Source of the DNA: Rhipidocladum racemiflorum
Taxonomy: Eukaryota; Streptophyta; Magnoliopsida; Poales; Poaceae
NCBI GenBank assembly: GCA_036346355.1
Contig: CM070592.1
Span: 37,226,193 to 37,290,192 of the forward strand
Direction: 5' to 3'
Length of the DNA stretch: 64,000 nt
Positions within the stretch are counted from its first letter, which is position 1, and every line of letters begins with the position of its first letter. Shown here piece by piece: positions 36,404-48,726 of the stretch. The notes below the pieces were generated by a model. That model was not told where the DNA came from. It did not search any database and saw nothing but the letters and a program-made list of their open reading frames with translations. The position numbers were made by a program, and so were the translations under genes.

Positions 36404-36845
36404 TAAACTCTAAATCCTAAATCGCTAACCCTAAACCCCAAACCAGAAACCATAAACCATAAAACCCTAAACCCCTAAACTCTAAACCATAAAATCGTAA
36501 AGGCAAAACCCTAAACCCCAAAAGCCACAACTCTAAACCCTAAAACTGTAAAACCTAAACACTAACCGCAAACCTCGACCCAAAAGTGTAGACCATAACC
36601 GTAAACCCTAAATCCCTAAACCCTAACCCTAAATCTTAAACAATAAACCTTAACCCTAAACAATAAACCCTAAACCCTAACCCTTAAACCCTAACCCTAA
36701 ACCCTAAGCCTAAACCGTAAATACGAAAGCATAACCCAAACCCTAAAACCTAAAACCCTAACCACAAACCATAAACCATAACCCTAAACCCTAAACCTAA
36801 ACCCCAAATACTAAAGCATAACCCAAACCCTAAACCCTAAACTAA

Positions 36846-37149
36846 GCCCAGCGTCATGTGCGATCCCCTCGTTTCCTAACAAAAGGTCAGAACCAGCACA
36901 GAATCGTCTACTTTCATCCAAGTGAGCTCAAAAGGCAAAAAGAAATCTAATAAAAGACCCATATTTGTCAAAGAGAGCTCCAAAGTCATAGTGAAATAAA
37001 ATAAAAAAACCCATATTTAATTAAATAGCATCCCTAAACCATAAACAAGTTACCAAGCGATATCTACCATCCCCTCATTTCCCTGCAAAAGCGAGCAAAG
37101 AAAATTCAGAGCCAGCACAGAATCATCTCGTTTCGTCCCCTCATTACCC
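36846..37149 (+). repeat. C core, complete
   Basis: It carries the gtcaaagagagctcc marker. Offset 17,840 bp from 19,006. Confidence 0.9.
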
Positions 37150-37445
37150 TAAACCCTAAATCCTAAATTGCAAACCCTAAACCCCAAACCAGAAACCATA
37201 AACCATAAAACCCTAAACCCCTAAACTCTAAACCATAAAATCGTAAAGGCAAAACCCTAAACCCCAAAAGCCACAACTCTAAACCCTAAAACTGTAAAAC
37301 CTAAACCCCAAAAGCCACAACTCTAAACCCTAAACACTAAACCCTAAACCCTAAACCCTAAACAACAAACCCTAAAACCCTAAACCCTAAACACTAAAGC
37401 ATAGCCCAAACTCTAAAACCTAAAACCCCATCCCTAAAGCCTAAA

Positions 37446-37543
37446 CCGGTGACTTGTGAGCCGCTGGCTTGGCGCCACGTCGCCGCCAAACAAGTAGCCC
37501 AGCGAGCTCTACGTTCCCCTTGTTTGCCCAACAAAAGCTAGTA
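37446..37543 (+). repeat. A core, gacttgtgag subtype
   Basis: Matches 19,606 throughout, including cgccacgtcgcc and tacgttcccc. Confidence 0.9.
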
Positions 37544-37788
37544 GACCATAACTATAAACCCTAAAATCCTAATCCTAAACCCTAAACCCTAAACCCTAAA
37601 ATCCTAATCCTAAACCCTAAACCCTAAACCCTAAAATCCTAAACCCTAAACCCTAAACCGCAAATACGAAAGCATAACCCAAACCCTAAAACCTAAAACC
37701 CTAACCACAAACCATAAACCATAACCCTAAACCCTAAACCTAAACCCCAAATACTAAAGCATAACCCAAACCCTAAACCCTAAACTAA

Positions 37789-38091
37789 GCCCAGCATCAT
37801 GTGCGATCCCCTCGTTTCCTAACAAAAGGTCAGAACCAGCACAGAATCGTCTACTTTCATCCAAGTGAGCTCAAAAGGCAAAAAGAAATCTAATAAAAGA
37901 CCCATATTTGTCCAAGAGAGCTCAAAAGTCATAGTGAAATAAAATAAAAAACCCATATTTAATTAAATAGCATCCCTAAACCATAAACAAGTTACCAAGC
38001 GATATCTACCATCCCCTCATTTCCCTGCAAAAGCGAGCAAAGAAAATTCAGAGCCAGCACAGAATCATCTCGTTTCGTCCCCTCATTACCC
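37789..38091 (+). repeat. C core, complete ('gcatcatg')
   Basis: Clean partner of 19,949. It lies about 70 bp left of the breakpoint where the array switches to the 8.9-kb duplication. Confidence 0.9.
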
Positions 38092-38411
38092 TAAACCCTA
38101 AATCCTAAATTGCAAACCCTAAACCCCAAACCAGAAACCATAAACCATAAAACCTAAACCCGTAAACCCTGAATCCTTAACACTAAACCCTAAACATTAA
38201 GGAATAAACATTAACCCTAAACAACAAACCCTAAAACCTACTCTAAACCACAAACATTAAGGAATAAACTTTAACGCTAAACAACAAACCCTAAAACCTA
38301 CTCTAAACCCTAAGCCTAAACCCTAAACACTAAAGCATAGCCCAAACCCTAAAACCTAAAACCTAAAACCATAAAACCCTAAAACCTAAAAGCCCATCCG
38401 TAAAGCCTAAA

Positions 38412-38509
38412 CCGGTGACTTGTCAGCCGCTGGCTTGGCGCCACGCCGCCACCAAACAAGTAGCCCAGCGAGCTCTACGATCCCCTCGTTTGCTCAAGAA
38501 AAGCTAGTA
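38412..38509 (+). repeat. A core, A-acc
   Basis: Partner of 24,208, with private tttgctcaagaaaagc. Confidence 0.9.
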
Positions 38510-38991
38510 GACCATAACCATAAACCCTAAAATCCTAATCCTAAACCTAAATCCTAAATCGTTAACCCTAAACCCCAAACCAGAAACAAAAAACCATAAA
38601 ACCCTAAATACCAAACCATAAAATCGTACAGGCAAAACCCTAAACCCCAAAAGCCACAACTCTAAACCCTAAAACTGTAAAACCTAAACCCTAACCGCAA
38701 ACCCCGACCCAAAACTGTATATCATAACCATAAACCCTAAATCCCTAACCCTAAACCTTAAGCAATAAACCCTAAATCCTTAACCCTAAACAATAAACCC
38801 TAAACCCTAAACCTAAACCCTAAATACTAAAGCATAACCCAAACCCTAAACCCTAAACAATAAACCCTAAACCCTAAACAATAAACCCTAAACCTAACAC
38901 TAAACCCTAACCCTAAGCCCTAAGCCTAAACCCTAAATACTAAAGCATAACCCAAACCCTAAAACCTAAAAACACATCGCAAAAGCCTAAA

Positions 38992-39334
38992 CCGGCGGCT
39001 TCTCAGCCGCAGACTTGGCGCCTCGTCGCTACCGAACAAGTAGCCCAGCGAACTCTGCGATCCCCTCGTTTGCCCAACAAAAGCTCAGAATCATCTCCTT
39101 TCATCCAAGTGAGCTCAAAAGGTAAAAAGAAATCAAATAAAAGACATATATTTTTCCAAGAGAGCTCAAAAGGCAAAAAGAAATAAAATAAACAACCCAC
39201 ATTTAATTAAATAGCATCCCTAAAACCTAAACAAGTTAACCAACGATCTCTACCATCCCCTCATTTCCCAGCAAAAGCGAGCAAGGAAAATTCAGAGCCA
39301 ACACATAATCACCTCGTTTCGTCCCCCATTGCCC
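38992..39334 (+). repeat. B core, clean left end
   Basis: It reads ccggcggcttctcagccgc and cttggcgcctcgtcgctacc, the best reference for the scrambled copies at 24,786, 31,266 and 47,942. Private aaataaaataaac and acacataatcacc. Confidence 0.9.
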
Positions 39335-39653
39335 AAAACCCTAAACGCTAAAACGTTAACCCAAAACCCCAAACCATAAACCATAAAACCGTAAAATCGT
39401 AAAGCCAAAACCCTAAACCACAAAAGCCACAACTCTAAACCCTAAAACTGTAAAACCTAAACATTCACCGCAAACCCCAACCCAAAACCGTAGACCATAA
39501 CCGTAAACCTTAAATCCCTAACCCTAAACACTAAACCCTAAACCCTAAACCCTAAACCCTAAACCCTAAACAACAAACCCTAAAACCCTAAACCCTAAAC
39601 ACTAAAGCATAGCCCAAACTCTAAAACCTAAAACCCCATCCCTAAAGCCTAAA

Positions 39654-39751
39654 CCGGTGACTTGTGAGCCGCTGGCTTGGGGCCACGCCGCCGCCAAACA
39701 AGTAGCCCAGCGAGCTCTACGATCCCCTTGTTTGCCCAACAAAAGCTAGTA
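39654..39751 (+). repeat. A core, gcttggggcc variant
   Basis: Partner of 25,448. Differs by gtgagccgctgg, ggggccacgcc and gatccccttg. Confidence 0.88.
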
Positions 39752-40020
39752 GACCATAACCATAAACACTAAAATCCTAATCCTAAACCCTAAACCCTAA
39801 ACCCTAAACCTTAAACAATAAACCTTAACCCTAAACAATAAACCCTAAACCCTAACCCTTAAACCCTAACCCTAAACCCAAAGCCCAAACCCTAAATACG
39901 AAAGCATAACCCAAACCCTAAAACCTAAAACCCTAACCCTAAACCATAAACCCTAACCCTAAACCCTAAGCCTAAACCCGAAATACTAAAGCATAACCCA
40001 AACCCTAAACCCTAAACTAA

Positions 40021-40080
40021 GCCCAGCGACATGTGCGATCCCCTCGTTTCCCAACAAAAGGTCAGAACCAGCACAGAATC
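40021..40080 (+). repeat. C core cut off after 60 bp
   Basis: Same truncation point as 25,815, with aggtcagaacc here and aggtcacaacc there. Confidence 0.88.
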
Positions 40081-40255
40081 CTAACCCTAACCCTTAAACC
40101 CTAACCCTAAACCCTCAGCCTAAACCCTAAATACGAAAGCATAACCCAAGACCTAAAACCTAAAGCCCTAACCCTAAACCATAAACCCTAACCCTATACC
40201 TTAAGCCTAAACCCCAAATACTAAAGCATAACCCAAACCCTAAACCCTAAACTAA

Positions 40256-40508
40256 GCCCAGCGACCTGTGCGATCCACTTGTTTGCCCAACAAAAGGTCA
40301 GAACCAGCACAGAATCATCTACTTTCATCCAAGTGAGCTCAAAAGGCAAAGTGAAATCAAATAAAAAATCCATATTTAATTAAATAGCATCCCTAAACCC
40401 TAAACAAGTTACCCAGCGATATCTACTATCCCCTCATTTCCCTACAAAAGCGAGCAAAGAAAATTCAGAGCCAGCACAGAATCATCTCGTTTCGTCCCCT
40501 CATTGCCC
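40256..40508 (+). repeat. C core, short form
   Basis: Partner of 26,050, including gatccacttgtttgcc and tatctactatcccc. Confidence 0.9.
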
Positions 40509-40840
40509 TAAACCCTAAATCCTAAATCACTAACCCTAAACCCCAAACCAGAAACCATAAACCATAAAACCCTAAACCCCTAAACTCTAAACCCTAAAAT
40601 CCTAATCCTAAACACTAAACCCTAAACCTTAAACAATAAACCTTAACCTTAAACAATAAACCCTAAACCCTAACCCTTAAACCCTAAGCCTAAACCCAAT
40701 GCCCAAACCCTAAATACGAAAGCATAACCCAAACCCTAAAACCTAAAACCCTAACCCTAAACCATAAACCCTAACCCTAAACCCTAAGCCTAAACCTGAA
40801 ATACTAAAGCATAACCATAAACCCTAACCATAAACCCTAA

Positions 40841-40888
40841 CCCTAAACCCTAAACCCTAAACCCTAAACCCTAAACCCTAAACCCTAA
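40841..40888 (+). repeat. Clean CCCTAAA run (six heptamers), twin of 26,642
   Basis: Same length and flanks as the 26,642 run, at an offset of exactly 14,199 bp. Confidence 0.85.
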
Positions 40889-41015
40889 CCCTAAACCATA
40901 AACCCTAACCCTAAACCCTAAAACCCTAACCCTAAACCATAAACCCTAACCTAAAACCCTGACCCTAAACCATAAACCCTAACCCTAAACCCTAAGCCTA
41001 AACCTGAAATACTAA

Positions 41016-41209
41016 GACATATATTTGTCCAAGAGAGCTCAAAAGGAAAAAAGAAATAAAATAAACAACCCACATTTAATTAAATAGCATCCCTAAACCC
41101 TAAACAAGTTACCCAGCGATATCTACCATCCCCTCATTTCCCTGCAAAAGCGAGCAAGGAGAATTCAAAGCCAGCACAGAATCATCTCGTTTCGTCCCTC
41201 CATTGCCCT
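41016..41209 (+). repeat. Partial core starting inside the 51-bp region
   Basis: Clean twin of 26,817: gccagcacagaatcatctcg is intact here. Confidence 0.88.
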
Positions 41210-42154
41210 AAATCCTAAACGCTAAAATGCTAACCCTAAACCCCAAAACATAAACTATAAAACCCTAAACCACAAAATCGTAAAGACAAAACCCTAAACC
41301 GCAAAAGACACAACTCTAAACCCTAAAACTGTAAAACCTAAACCCTAACCGCAAACCCCGACCCAAAATTGTAGATCATAACCGTAAACCCTAAATCCCT
41401 AACCCTAAACCTTAAGCAATAAACACCAAACCTTAATGCTAAACCCAAAAATCGTAAACCCTAAACCATAAACAATAAAACACTAAACCATAAACAATAA
41501 AAAACTAAACCCGAACAATTAAAACCTAAACCCTAATATGTAACCCTAAACAACAAACCTTAAACTCTAAACACCTAAAACCGAAATCCTAAAACCCAAA
41601 ACCTTAAACCATAAAACCCTAAAGCCAAAACCCTAAACCCTAACCATAAACCCTAAGACTTAACCCTAAAACTGTAAAACCTAAACCATAACAGCAAACC
41701 CCAACCCTAAACCGTAAACCGTAACTGTAAACCCTAAATCCCTAACCCTAAACCTAAACCTAAACCTTAAACTATAAAACCCTAAAGCAAAAACCCTAAA
41801 TCCTAACCATCAACCCTAAAAACCATAACTCTAAACCCTAAACCCTAACCGCAAAACCTAAACCCTAAACCCTAAACTGTAACCATAATCACAAAAACCT
41901 TAAACTCCAAACACATAAAATAGAAATACTAAAGCCCTAAACACTTAACCCTAAACCCTAACCGCAAACCCCGACCCAAAACCGTAGACTAACCATAAAC
42001 CCTCGATCCTTAACCCTAAACCATAAACATTAAGGAATAAACATTAACCCTAAACAACAAACCCTAAAACCTACTATAAACCCTAAGCCTAAACCCTAAA
42101 CACTAAAGCATAGCCAAAACTCTAAAACCTAAAACCCCATCCCTAAAGCCTAAA

Positions 42155-42251
42155 CCGGTGACTTGTCAGCCGCTGGATGGCGCCACGCCACCACCAAACA
42201 AGTAGCCCAGCGAGCTCTACGATCCCCTCGTTTGCCCAAGAAAAGCTAGTA
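42155..42251 (+). repeat. A core, gctggatgg variant
   Basis: Same 97-bp form as 27,959. Confidence 0.9.
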
Positions 42252-42593
42252 GACCATAACCGTAAACCCTAAAATCCTAATCCTAAACCCTAAATCTTAA
42301 ATCGTTAACTCTAAACCCCAAACCAGAAACCAAAAACCATAAAACCCTAAATCCTAAAACATAAAATCGTACAGGCAAAACCCTAAACCCCAAAAGCCAC
42401 AACTCTAAACCCTAAAATTGTAAAACCTAAACCATAACCGCAAACCCCGACCTAAAACTGTAGACCATAACCGTAAACCCTAAATCCCTAAACCTAAACC
42501 CTAAATACTGAAACATAACCCAAACCCTAAACCCTAAACAATAAACCCTAAACGCTAAACCCTAACCGCAAAACCTAATCCCTAAAACCTAAA

Positions 42594-42697
42594 CAAGTTA
42601 ACCAACGATCTCTACAATCCCCTCATTTCCCAGCAAAAGTGAGCAAGGAAAATCCAGAGCCAACACAGAATCACCTCGTTTCGTCCCCCCATTGCCC
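42594..42697 (+). repeat. D core
   Basis: Same as 28,398, including tctacaatcccc and aaagtgagcaagg. Confidence 0.9.
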
Positions 42698-43449
42698 AAA
42701 ACCCTAAACCCTAAAACTTTAACCCTAAACCCCAAACCATAAACCATAAAACCGTAAAATCGTAAAGCCAAAACCCTAAACCCCAAAAGCCACAACTCTA
42801 AACCCTAAAACTGTAAAACCTAAACCCTAACCGCAAACACCGACCCAAAAATGTAAACCATAACCGTAAACCCTAAATCCCTAACCCTAAACCTTAAGCA
42901 ATAAACACCAAACCTTAATGCTAAACCCAAAAATCGTAAACCCTAAACCATAAACAATAAAACACTAAACCATAAACAATAAAACACTAAACCCGAACAA
43001 TTAAAACCTAAACACTAATCTGTAACCCTAAACACCAAACCTTAAACTCTAAACACCTAAAACCGAAATCCTAAAACCCAAAACCTTAAACCATAAAACC
43101 CTAAAGCCAAAACCCAAAACCCTAACCATAAACCCTAAGACTTAACCCTAAAACTGTAAAACCTAAACCATAACAGCAAACCCCAACCCTAAACCGTAAA
43201 CCGTAACTGTAAACCCTAAAACCATAACCCTAAACCTAAACCTAAACCTTAAACTATAAAACCCTAAAGCAAAAACCCTAAATCCTAACCATCAACCCTA
43301 AAAGCCATAACTCTAAACCTAAAACTGTAAACCCTAAACCCTAACCGCAAAACCTAAACCCTAAACCCTAAACTGTAACCATAATCACAAAAACCTTAAA
43401 CTCCAAACACATAAAATAGAAATACTAAAGCCCTAAACACTTAACCTAA

Positions 43450-43950
43450 ACCCTAACATGAACCCCGACCCAAAACCGTAGACTAACCATAAACCACGGA
43501 TCCTTAAACCTAAACCATAAACATTAAGGAATAAACATTAACCGTAAACAACAAACCCTAAAACCTACTCTAAACCCTAAGCCTAAACCCTAAACACTAA
43601 AGCATAGCCAAAACCCTAGAACCTAAAACCCCATCCCTAAAGCCTAAACCGGTGACTTGTCACCACTGGCATGGCGCCACGCCGCCACCAAACAAGTAGC
43701 CAATGAGCTCTACGATCCCTCGTTTGCCCAAGAAAAGCTAGTAGACCATAGCAGTAAACCCTAAAATCCTAATCCTAAACCCTAAATCCTAAATCGTTAA
43801 CTCTAAACCCCAAACCGTAAAACCAAAAACCATAAAACCCTAAATCCTAAAACATAAAATAAATGCAGGCAAAACCCTAAACCCCAAAAGCCACAACTCT
43901 AAACCCTAAAATTGTAAAACCTAAACCATAACATAAACCCCGACCTAAAT
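43450..43950 (+). other. Dense patch of scrambled words
   Basis: Compared with copy 1 (29,240-29,760): aacatgaacccc for aaccgcgaacccc, gtcaccactgg for gtcagccgctgg, tagccaatgagc for tagcccagcgagc, ccatagcagtaaacc for ccataaccgtaaacc, aaataaatgcagg for aaatcgtacagg, cataacataaacc for cataaccgcaaacc, aaatcagacc for aaactgtagacc. The intervening telomere words are unchanged. Likely consensus error. Confidence 0.65.
43649..43743 (+). repeat. A core, gctggcatgg type, scrambled
   Basis: 95 bp. Carries the gtcaccactgg, gccaatgag and gatccctcg changes of the local patch. Partner 29,454 is clean. Confidence 0.87.
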
Positions 43951-44158
43951 CAGACCATAACCGTAAACCCTAAATCCCTAAACCCTAACCCTAAACCTTA
44001 AACAATAAACCTTAACCCTAAACAATAAACCTTAAACCCTAACCTTTAAACCCTAACCCTAAACCCTAAATACTAAAACATAACCCAAACCCTAAACCCT
44101 AAACAATAAACCCTAAACCCTAAACCCTAACCGCAAAACCTAATCCCTAAAACCTAAA

Positions 44159-44261
44159 CAAGTTAACCAACGATCTCTACTATCCCCTCATTTCCCAGCA
44201 AAAGCGAGCAAGGAAAATCCAGAGCCAACACTGAATCACCTCGTTTCGTCCCCCCATTGAC
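44159..44261 (+). repeat. D core
   Basis: Same variants as 29,969. Clean although it lies just beyond the patch. Confidence 0.9.
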
Positions 44262-44862
44262 CAAAACCCTAAACCCTAAAATGTTAACCCTAAACCCCAA
44301 ACCATAAACCATAAAACTGTAAAATCGTAAAGCCAAAACCCTAAACCCCAAAAGCCACAACTCTAAACCCTAAAACTGTAAAACCTAAACCCTAACCGCA
44401 AACCCCGATCCAAAATTGTAGATCATAACCGTAAACCCTAAATCCCTAACCCTAAACCTTAAGCAATAAACACCAAACCTTAATGCTAAACCCAAAAATC
44501 GTAAACCCTAAACCATAAACCATAAACAATAAAACACTAAACCATAAACAATAAAACACTAAACTCGAACAATTAAAACCTAAACCCTAATCTGTAACCC
44601 TAAACACCAAACCTTAAACTCTAAACACCTAAAACCGAAATCCTAAAACCCAAAACCTTAAACAATAAAACCCTAAAGCCAAAACCCTAAACCCTAACCA
44701 TAAACCCTAAGACTTAACCTTAAAACTGTAAAACCTAAACCATAACAGCAAACCCCAACCCAAAACCGTAAACTTTAACTGTAAACCCTAAAACCCTAAC
44801 CCTAAACCTAAACCTTAAACTATAAAACCCTAAAACCTAAAAGCCCATCCGTAAAGCCTAAA

Positions 44863-44960
44863 TCGGTGACTTGTCAGCCGCTGGCTTGGCGCCACGCCGC
44901 CACCAAACAAGTAGCCCAGCGAGCTCTACGATCCCCTCGTTTGCCCAAGAAAAGCTAGTA
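44863..44960 (+). repeat. A core, A-acc with tcggtg
   Basis: Partner of 30,673. Confidence 0.9.
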
Positions 44961-45452
44961 GACCATAACCGTAAACCCTAAAATCCTAATCCTAAACCTA
45001 AATCCTAAATCGTTAACCCTAAACCCCAAACCAGAAACAAAAAACCATAAAACCCAAAATACTAAACCATAAAATCGTACAGGCAAAACCCTAAACCCCA
45101 AAAGCCACAACTCTAAACCCTAAAACTTTAAACCTAAACCCTAACATAAACCCGACCCAAAACTGTATATCATAACCGTAAACCCTAAATCCCTAACCCT
45201 AAACCTTAAGCAATAAACCCTAAATCCTTAACCCTAAACAATAAACACTAAACCCTAACCCTAAACCCTAAACCTAAACCCTAAATACTAAAGCATAACC
45301 CAAACCCTAAACCCTAAACAATAAACCCTAAACCCTAAATAATAAACCCTAAACCTAACACTAAACCCTAACCCTAAGCCCTAAGCCTAAACCCTAAATA
45401 CTAAAGCATAACCCAAACCCTAAAACCTAAAACCACATCGCAAAAGCCTAAA

Positions 45453-45797
45453 CCGGCGGCTTCTCAGCCGCAGACTTGGCGCCTCGTCGCTACCGAACAA
45501 GTAGCCCAGCGAACTCTGCGATCCCCTCGTTTGCCCAACAAAAGCTCAGAATCATCTCCTTTCATCCAAGTGAGCTCAAAAGGTAAAAAGAAATCAAATA
45601 AAAGACATATATTTTTCCAAGAGAGCTCAAAAGGCAAAAAGAAATCAAATAAACAACCCACATTTAATTAAATAGCATCCCTAAAACCTAAACAAGTTAA
45701 GCAACGATCTCTACCATCCCCTCATTTCCCAGCAAAAGCGAGCAAGGAAAATCCAGAGCCAACACAGAATCACCTCGTTTCGTCCCCCCATTGCCCA
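45453..45797 (+). repeat. B core, clean
   Basis: Clean left end. The right half begins agttaagcaacgatc, a variant shared with 31,266. Confidence 0.9.
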
Positions 45798-46142
45798 AAA
45801 CCCTAAACGCTAAAACGTTAACCCTAAACCCCAAACCATAAACCATAAAACCGTAAAATCGTAAAGCCAAAACCCTAAACCCCAAAAGCCACAACTCTAA
45901 ACCCTAAAACTGTAAAACCTAAACATTCACCGCAAACCCTAAACCCTAACCGCAAACCCCGACCCAAAACCGTAGACTAACCATAAACCCTGGATCCTTA
46001 ACCCTAAACCATAAACATTAAGGAATAAACATTAACCGTAAACAACAAACCCTAAAACCTACTCTAAACCCTAAGCCTAAACCCTAAACACTAAAGCATA
46101 GCCAAAACCCTAGAACCTAAAACCCCATCCCTAAAGCCTAAA

Positions 46143-46240
46143 CCGGTGACTTGTCAGCCGCTGGCATGGCGCCACGCCGCCACCAAACAAGTAGCCCAGC
46201 GAGCTCTACGATCCCCTCGTTTGCCCAAGAAAAGCTAGTA
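46143..46240 (+). repeat. A core, gctggcatgg type
   Basis: Start of the second 2.49-kb unit. The core is clean, but the right flank is altered to ccatagcagtaaacct. Confidence 0.9.
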
Positions 46241-46654
46241 GACCATAGCAGTAAACCTAAAATCCTAATCCTAAACCCTAAATCCTAAATCGTTAACTCT
46301 AAACCCCAAACCGAAAACCAAAAACCATAAAACCCTAAATCCTAAAACATAAAATCGCATGTGCAAAACCCTAAACCCCAAAAGCCACAACTCTAAACCC
46401 TAAAATTGTAAAACCTAAACCATAACATAAACCCCGACCTAAAACTGTAGACCATAACCGTAAACCCTAAATCCCTAAACCCTAACCCTAAACCTTAAAC
46501 AATAAACCTTAACCCTAAACAATAAACCTTAAACCCTAACCTTTAAACCCTAACCCTAAACCCTAAATACTAAAACATAACCCAAACCCTAAACCCTAAA
46601 CAATAAACCCTAAACCCTAAACCCTAACATAAAACCTAATCCCTAAAACCTAAA

Positions 46655-46757
46655 CAAGTTAACCAACGATCTCTACTATCCCTCATTTCCCAAAGAAAAG
46701 CGAGCAAGGAAAATCCAGAGCCAACATCGAATCACCTCGTTTAGTCCCCCATTGACC
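46655..46757 (+). repeat. D core, scrambled
   Basis: It reads tatccctcatttcccaaag, aacatcgaatcacc and ttagtcccccattg, where sisters read tatcccctcatttcccagc, aacactgaatcacc and ttcgtccccccattg. Confidence 0.86.
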
Positions 46758-47356
46758 AAAACCCTAAACCCTAAAATGTTAACCCTAAACCCCAAACCAT
46801 AAACCATAAAATCAGAAATCGTAAAGCCAAAACCCTAAACCCCAAAAGCCACAACTCTAAACCCTAAAACTGTAAAACCTAAACCCTAACCGCAAACCCC
46901 GATCCAAAATTGTAGATCATAACCGTAAACCCTAAATCCCTAACCCTAAACCTTAAGCAATAAACACCAAACCTTAATGCTAAACCCAAAAATCGTAAAC
47001 CCTAAACCATAAACCATAAACAATAAAACACTAAACCATAAACAATAAAACACTAAACTCGAACAATTAAAACCTAAACCCTAATCTGTAACCCTAAACA
47101 CCAAACCTTAAACTCTAAACACCTAAAACCGAAATCCTAAAACCCAAAACCTTAAACAATAAAACCCTAAAGCCAAAACCCTAAACCCTAACCATAAACC
47201 CTAAGACTTAACCTTAAAACTGTAAAACCTAAACCATAACAGCAAACCCCAACCCAAAACCGTAAACCGTAACTGTAAACCCTAAAACCCTAACCCTAAA
47301 CCTAAACCTTAAACTATAAAACCCTAAAACCTAAAAGCCCATCCGTAAAGCCTAAA

Positions 47357-47454
47357 TCGGTGACTTGTCAGCCGCTGGCTTGGCGCCACGCCGCCACCAA
47401 ACAAGTAGCCCAGCGAGCTCTACGATCCCCTCGTTTGCCCAAGAAAAGCTAGTA
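47357..47454 (+). repeat. A core, A-acc with tcggtg
   Basis: Clean copy, 2,494 bp after 44,863. Confidence 0.9.
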
Positions 47455-47941
47455 GACCATAACCGTAAACCCTAAAATCCTAATCCTAAACCTAAATCCT
47501 AAATCGTTAACCCTAAACCCCAAACCAGAAACAAAAAACCATAAAACCCAAAATACTAAACCATAAAATCGTACAGGCAAAACCCTAAACCCCAAAAGCC
47601 ACAACTCTAAACCCTAAAACTTTAAACCTAAACCCTAACCGCAAACCCCGACCCAAAACTGTATATCATAACCGTAAACCCTAAATCCCTAACCCTAAAC
47701 CTTAAGCAATAAACCCTAAATCCTTAACCCTAAACAATAAACACTAAACCCTAACCCTAAACCTAAACCCTAAATACTAAAGCATAACCCAAACCCTAAA
47801 CCCTAAACAATAAACCCTAAACCCTAAATAATAAACCCTAAACCTAACACTAAACCCTAACCCTAAGCCCTAAGCCTAAACCCTAAATACTAAAGCATAA
47901 CCCAAACCCTAAAACCTAAAACCACATCGCAAAAGCCTAAA

Positions 47942-48282
47942 CCGGCGGCTTACCATGAGACTTAGCGCCTCGTAAGCTAAGAACAAGTAGCCCAGCGAAC
48001 TCTGCGATCCCCTCGTTTGCCCAACAAAAGCTCAGAATCATCTCCTTTCATCCAAGTGAGCTCAAAAGGTAAAAAGAAATCAAATAAAAGACATATATTT
48101 TTCCAAGAGAGCTCAAAAGGCAAAAAGAAATCAAATAAACAACCCACATTTAATTAAATAGCATCCCTAAAACCTAAACAAGTTAACCAACGATCTCTAC
48201 CATCCCCTCATTTCCCAGCAAAAGCGAGCAAGGAAATTCCAGAGCCAACACAGAATCACCTCGTTTCGTCCCCCCATTGCCC
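47942..48282 (+). repeat. B core, left end scrambled
   Basis: It reads cggcttaccatgagactt and agcgcctcgtaagctaagaa, in place of cggcttctcagccgcagac and tggcgcctcgtcgctaccg. This shortens the core by a few bases and removes the minus frame found in sister B cores. Confidence 0.87.
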
Positions 48283-48628
48283 AAAACCCTAAACGCTAAA
48301 ACGTTAACCCTAAACCCCAAACAATAAACCATAAAACCGTAAAATCGTAAAGCCAAAACCCTAAACCCCAAAAGCCACAACTCTAAACCCTAAAACTGTA
48401 AAACCTAAACATTCACCGCAAACCCTAAACCCTAACCGCAAACCCCGACCCAAAACCGTAGACTAACCATAAACCCTGGATCCTTAACCCTAAACCATAA
48501 ACATTAAGGAATAAACATTAACCGTAAACAACAAACCCTAAAACCTACTCTAAACCCTAAGCCTAAACCCTAAACACTAAAGCATAGCCAAAACCCTAGA
48601 ACCTAAAACCCCATCCCTAAAGCCTAAA

Positions 48629-48726
48629 CCGGTGACTTGTCAGCCGCTGGCATGGCGCCACGCCGCCACCAAACAAGTAGCCCAGCGAGCTCTACGATCC
48701 CCTCGTTTGCCCAAGAAAAGCTAGTA
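48629..48726 (+). repeat. A core, gctggcatgg type
   Basis: Start of the third 2.49-kb unit. Clean. Confidence 0.9.

Larger units (their letters stand above)
32862..38163 (+). repeat. Mosaic re-copy of block 3 (~5.3 kb)
   Basis: Three offsets are measurable. 32,86x-33,59x matches 10,93x-11,66x at 21,932 bp (shared rare words accacagacccccaccc and cttaacccgaaacaat). 33,59x-34,29x matches 14,24x-14,93x at about 19,356 bp. About 34,29x-38,158 matches 16,46x-20,32x at 17,836-17,840 bp. Switch points fall at or near C cores. I see no genes. Confidence 0.85.
38165..47040 (+). repeat. Segmental duplication, copy 2 (~8.9 kb)
   Basis: The left breakpoint lies within cccgtaaaccctgaatcc at about 38,160-38,170. 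To the left the sequence follows 20,290-20,320, to the right it follows 23,961 onward. It carries the same cores in the same order as copy 1. Differences are mostly short clustered patches, densest at 43,450-43,950 and 46,240-46,830. Beyond about 47,040 it continues into the 2.49-kb array, while copy 1 ends at 32,861. Confidence 0.88.

Noticed and set aside
45697..45894. Family of 65-residue minus frames starting in D-type right halves (also near 25,036, 28,402, 29,973, 32,480, 42,598, 44,163, 48,183, 49,147, 50,673, 51,625 and 53,155)
   Set aside because: About half of each is TTTAGGG-type sequence translated as GFRV-like phrases. They recur only because the repeat recurs.
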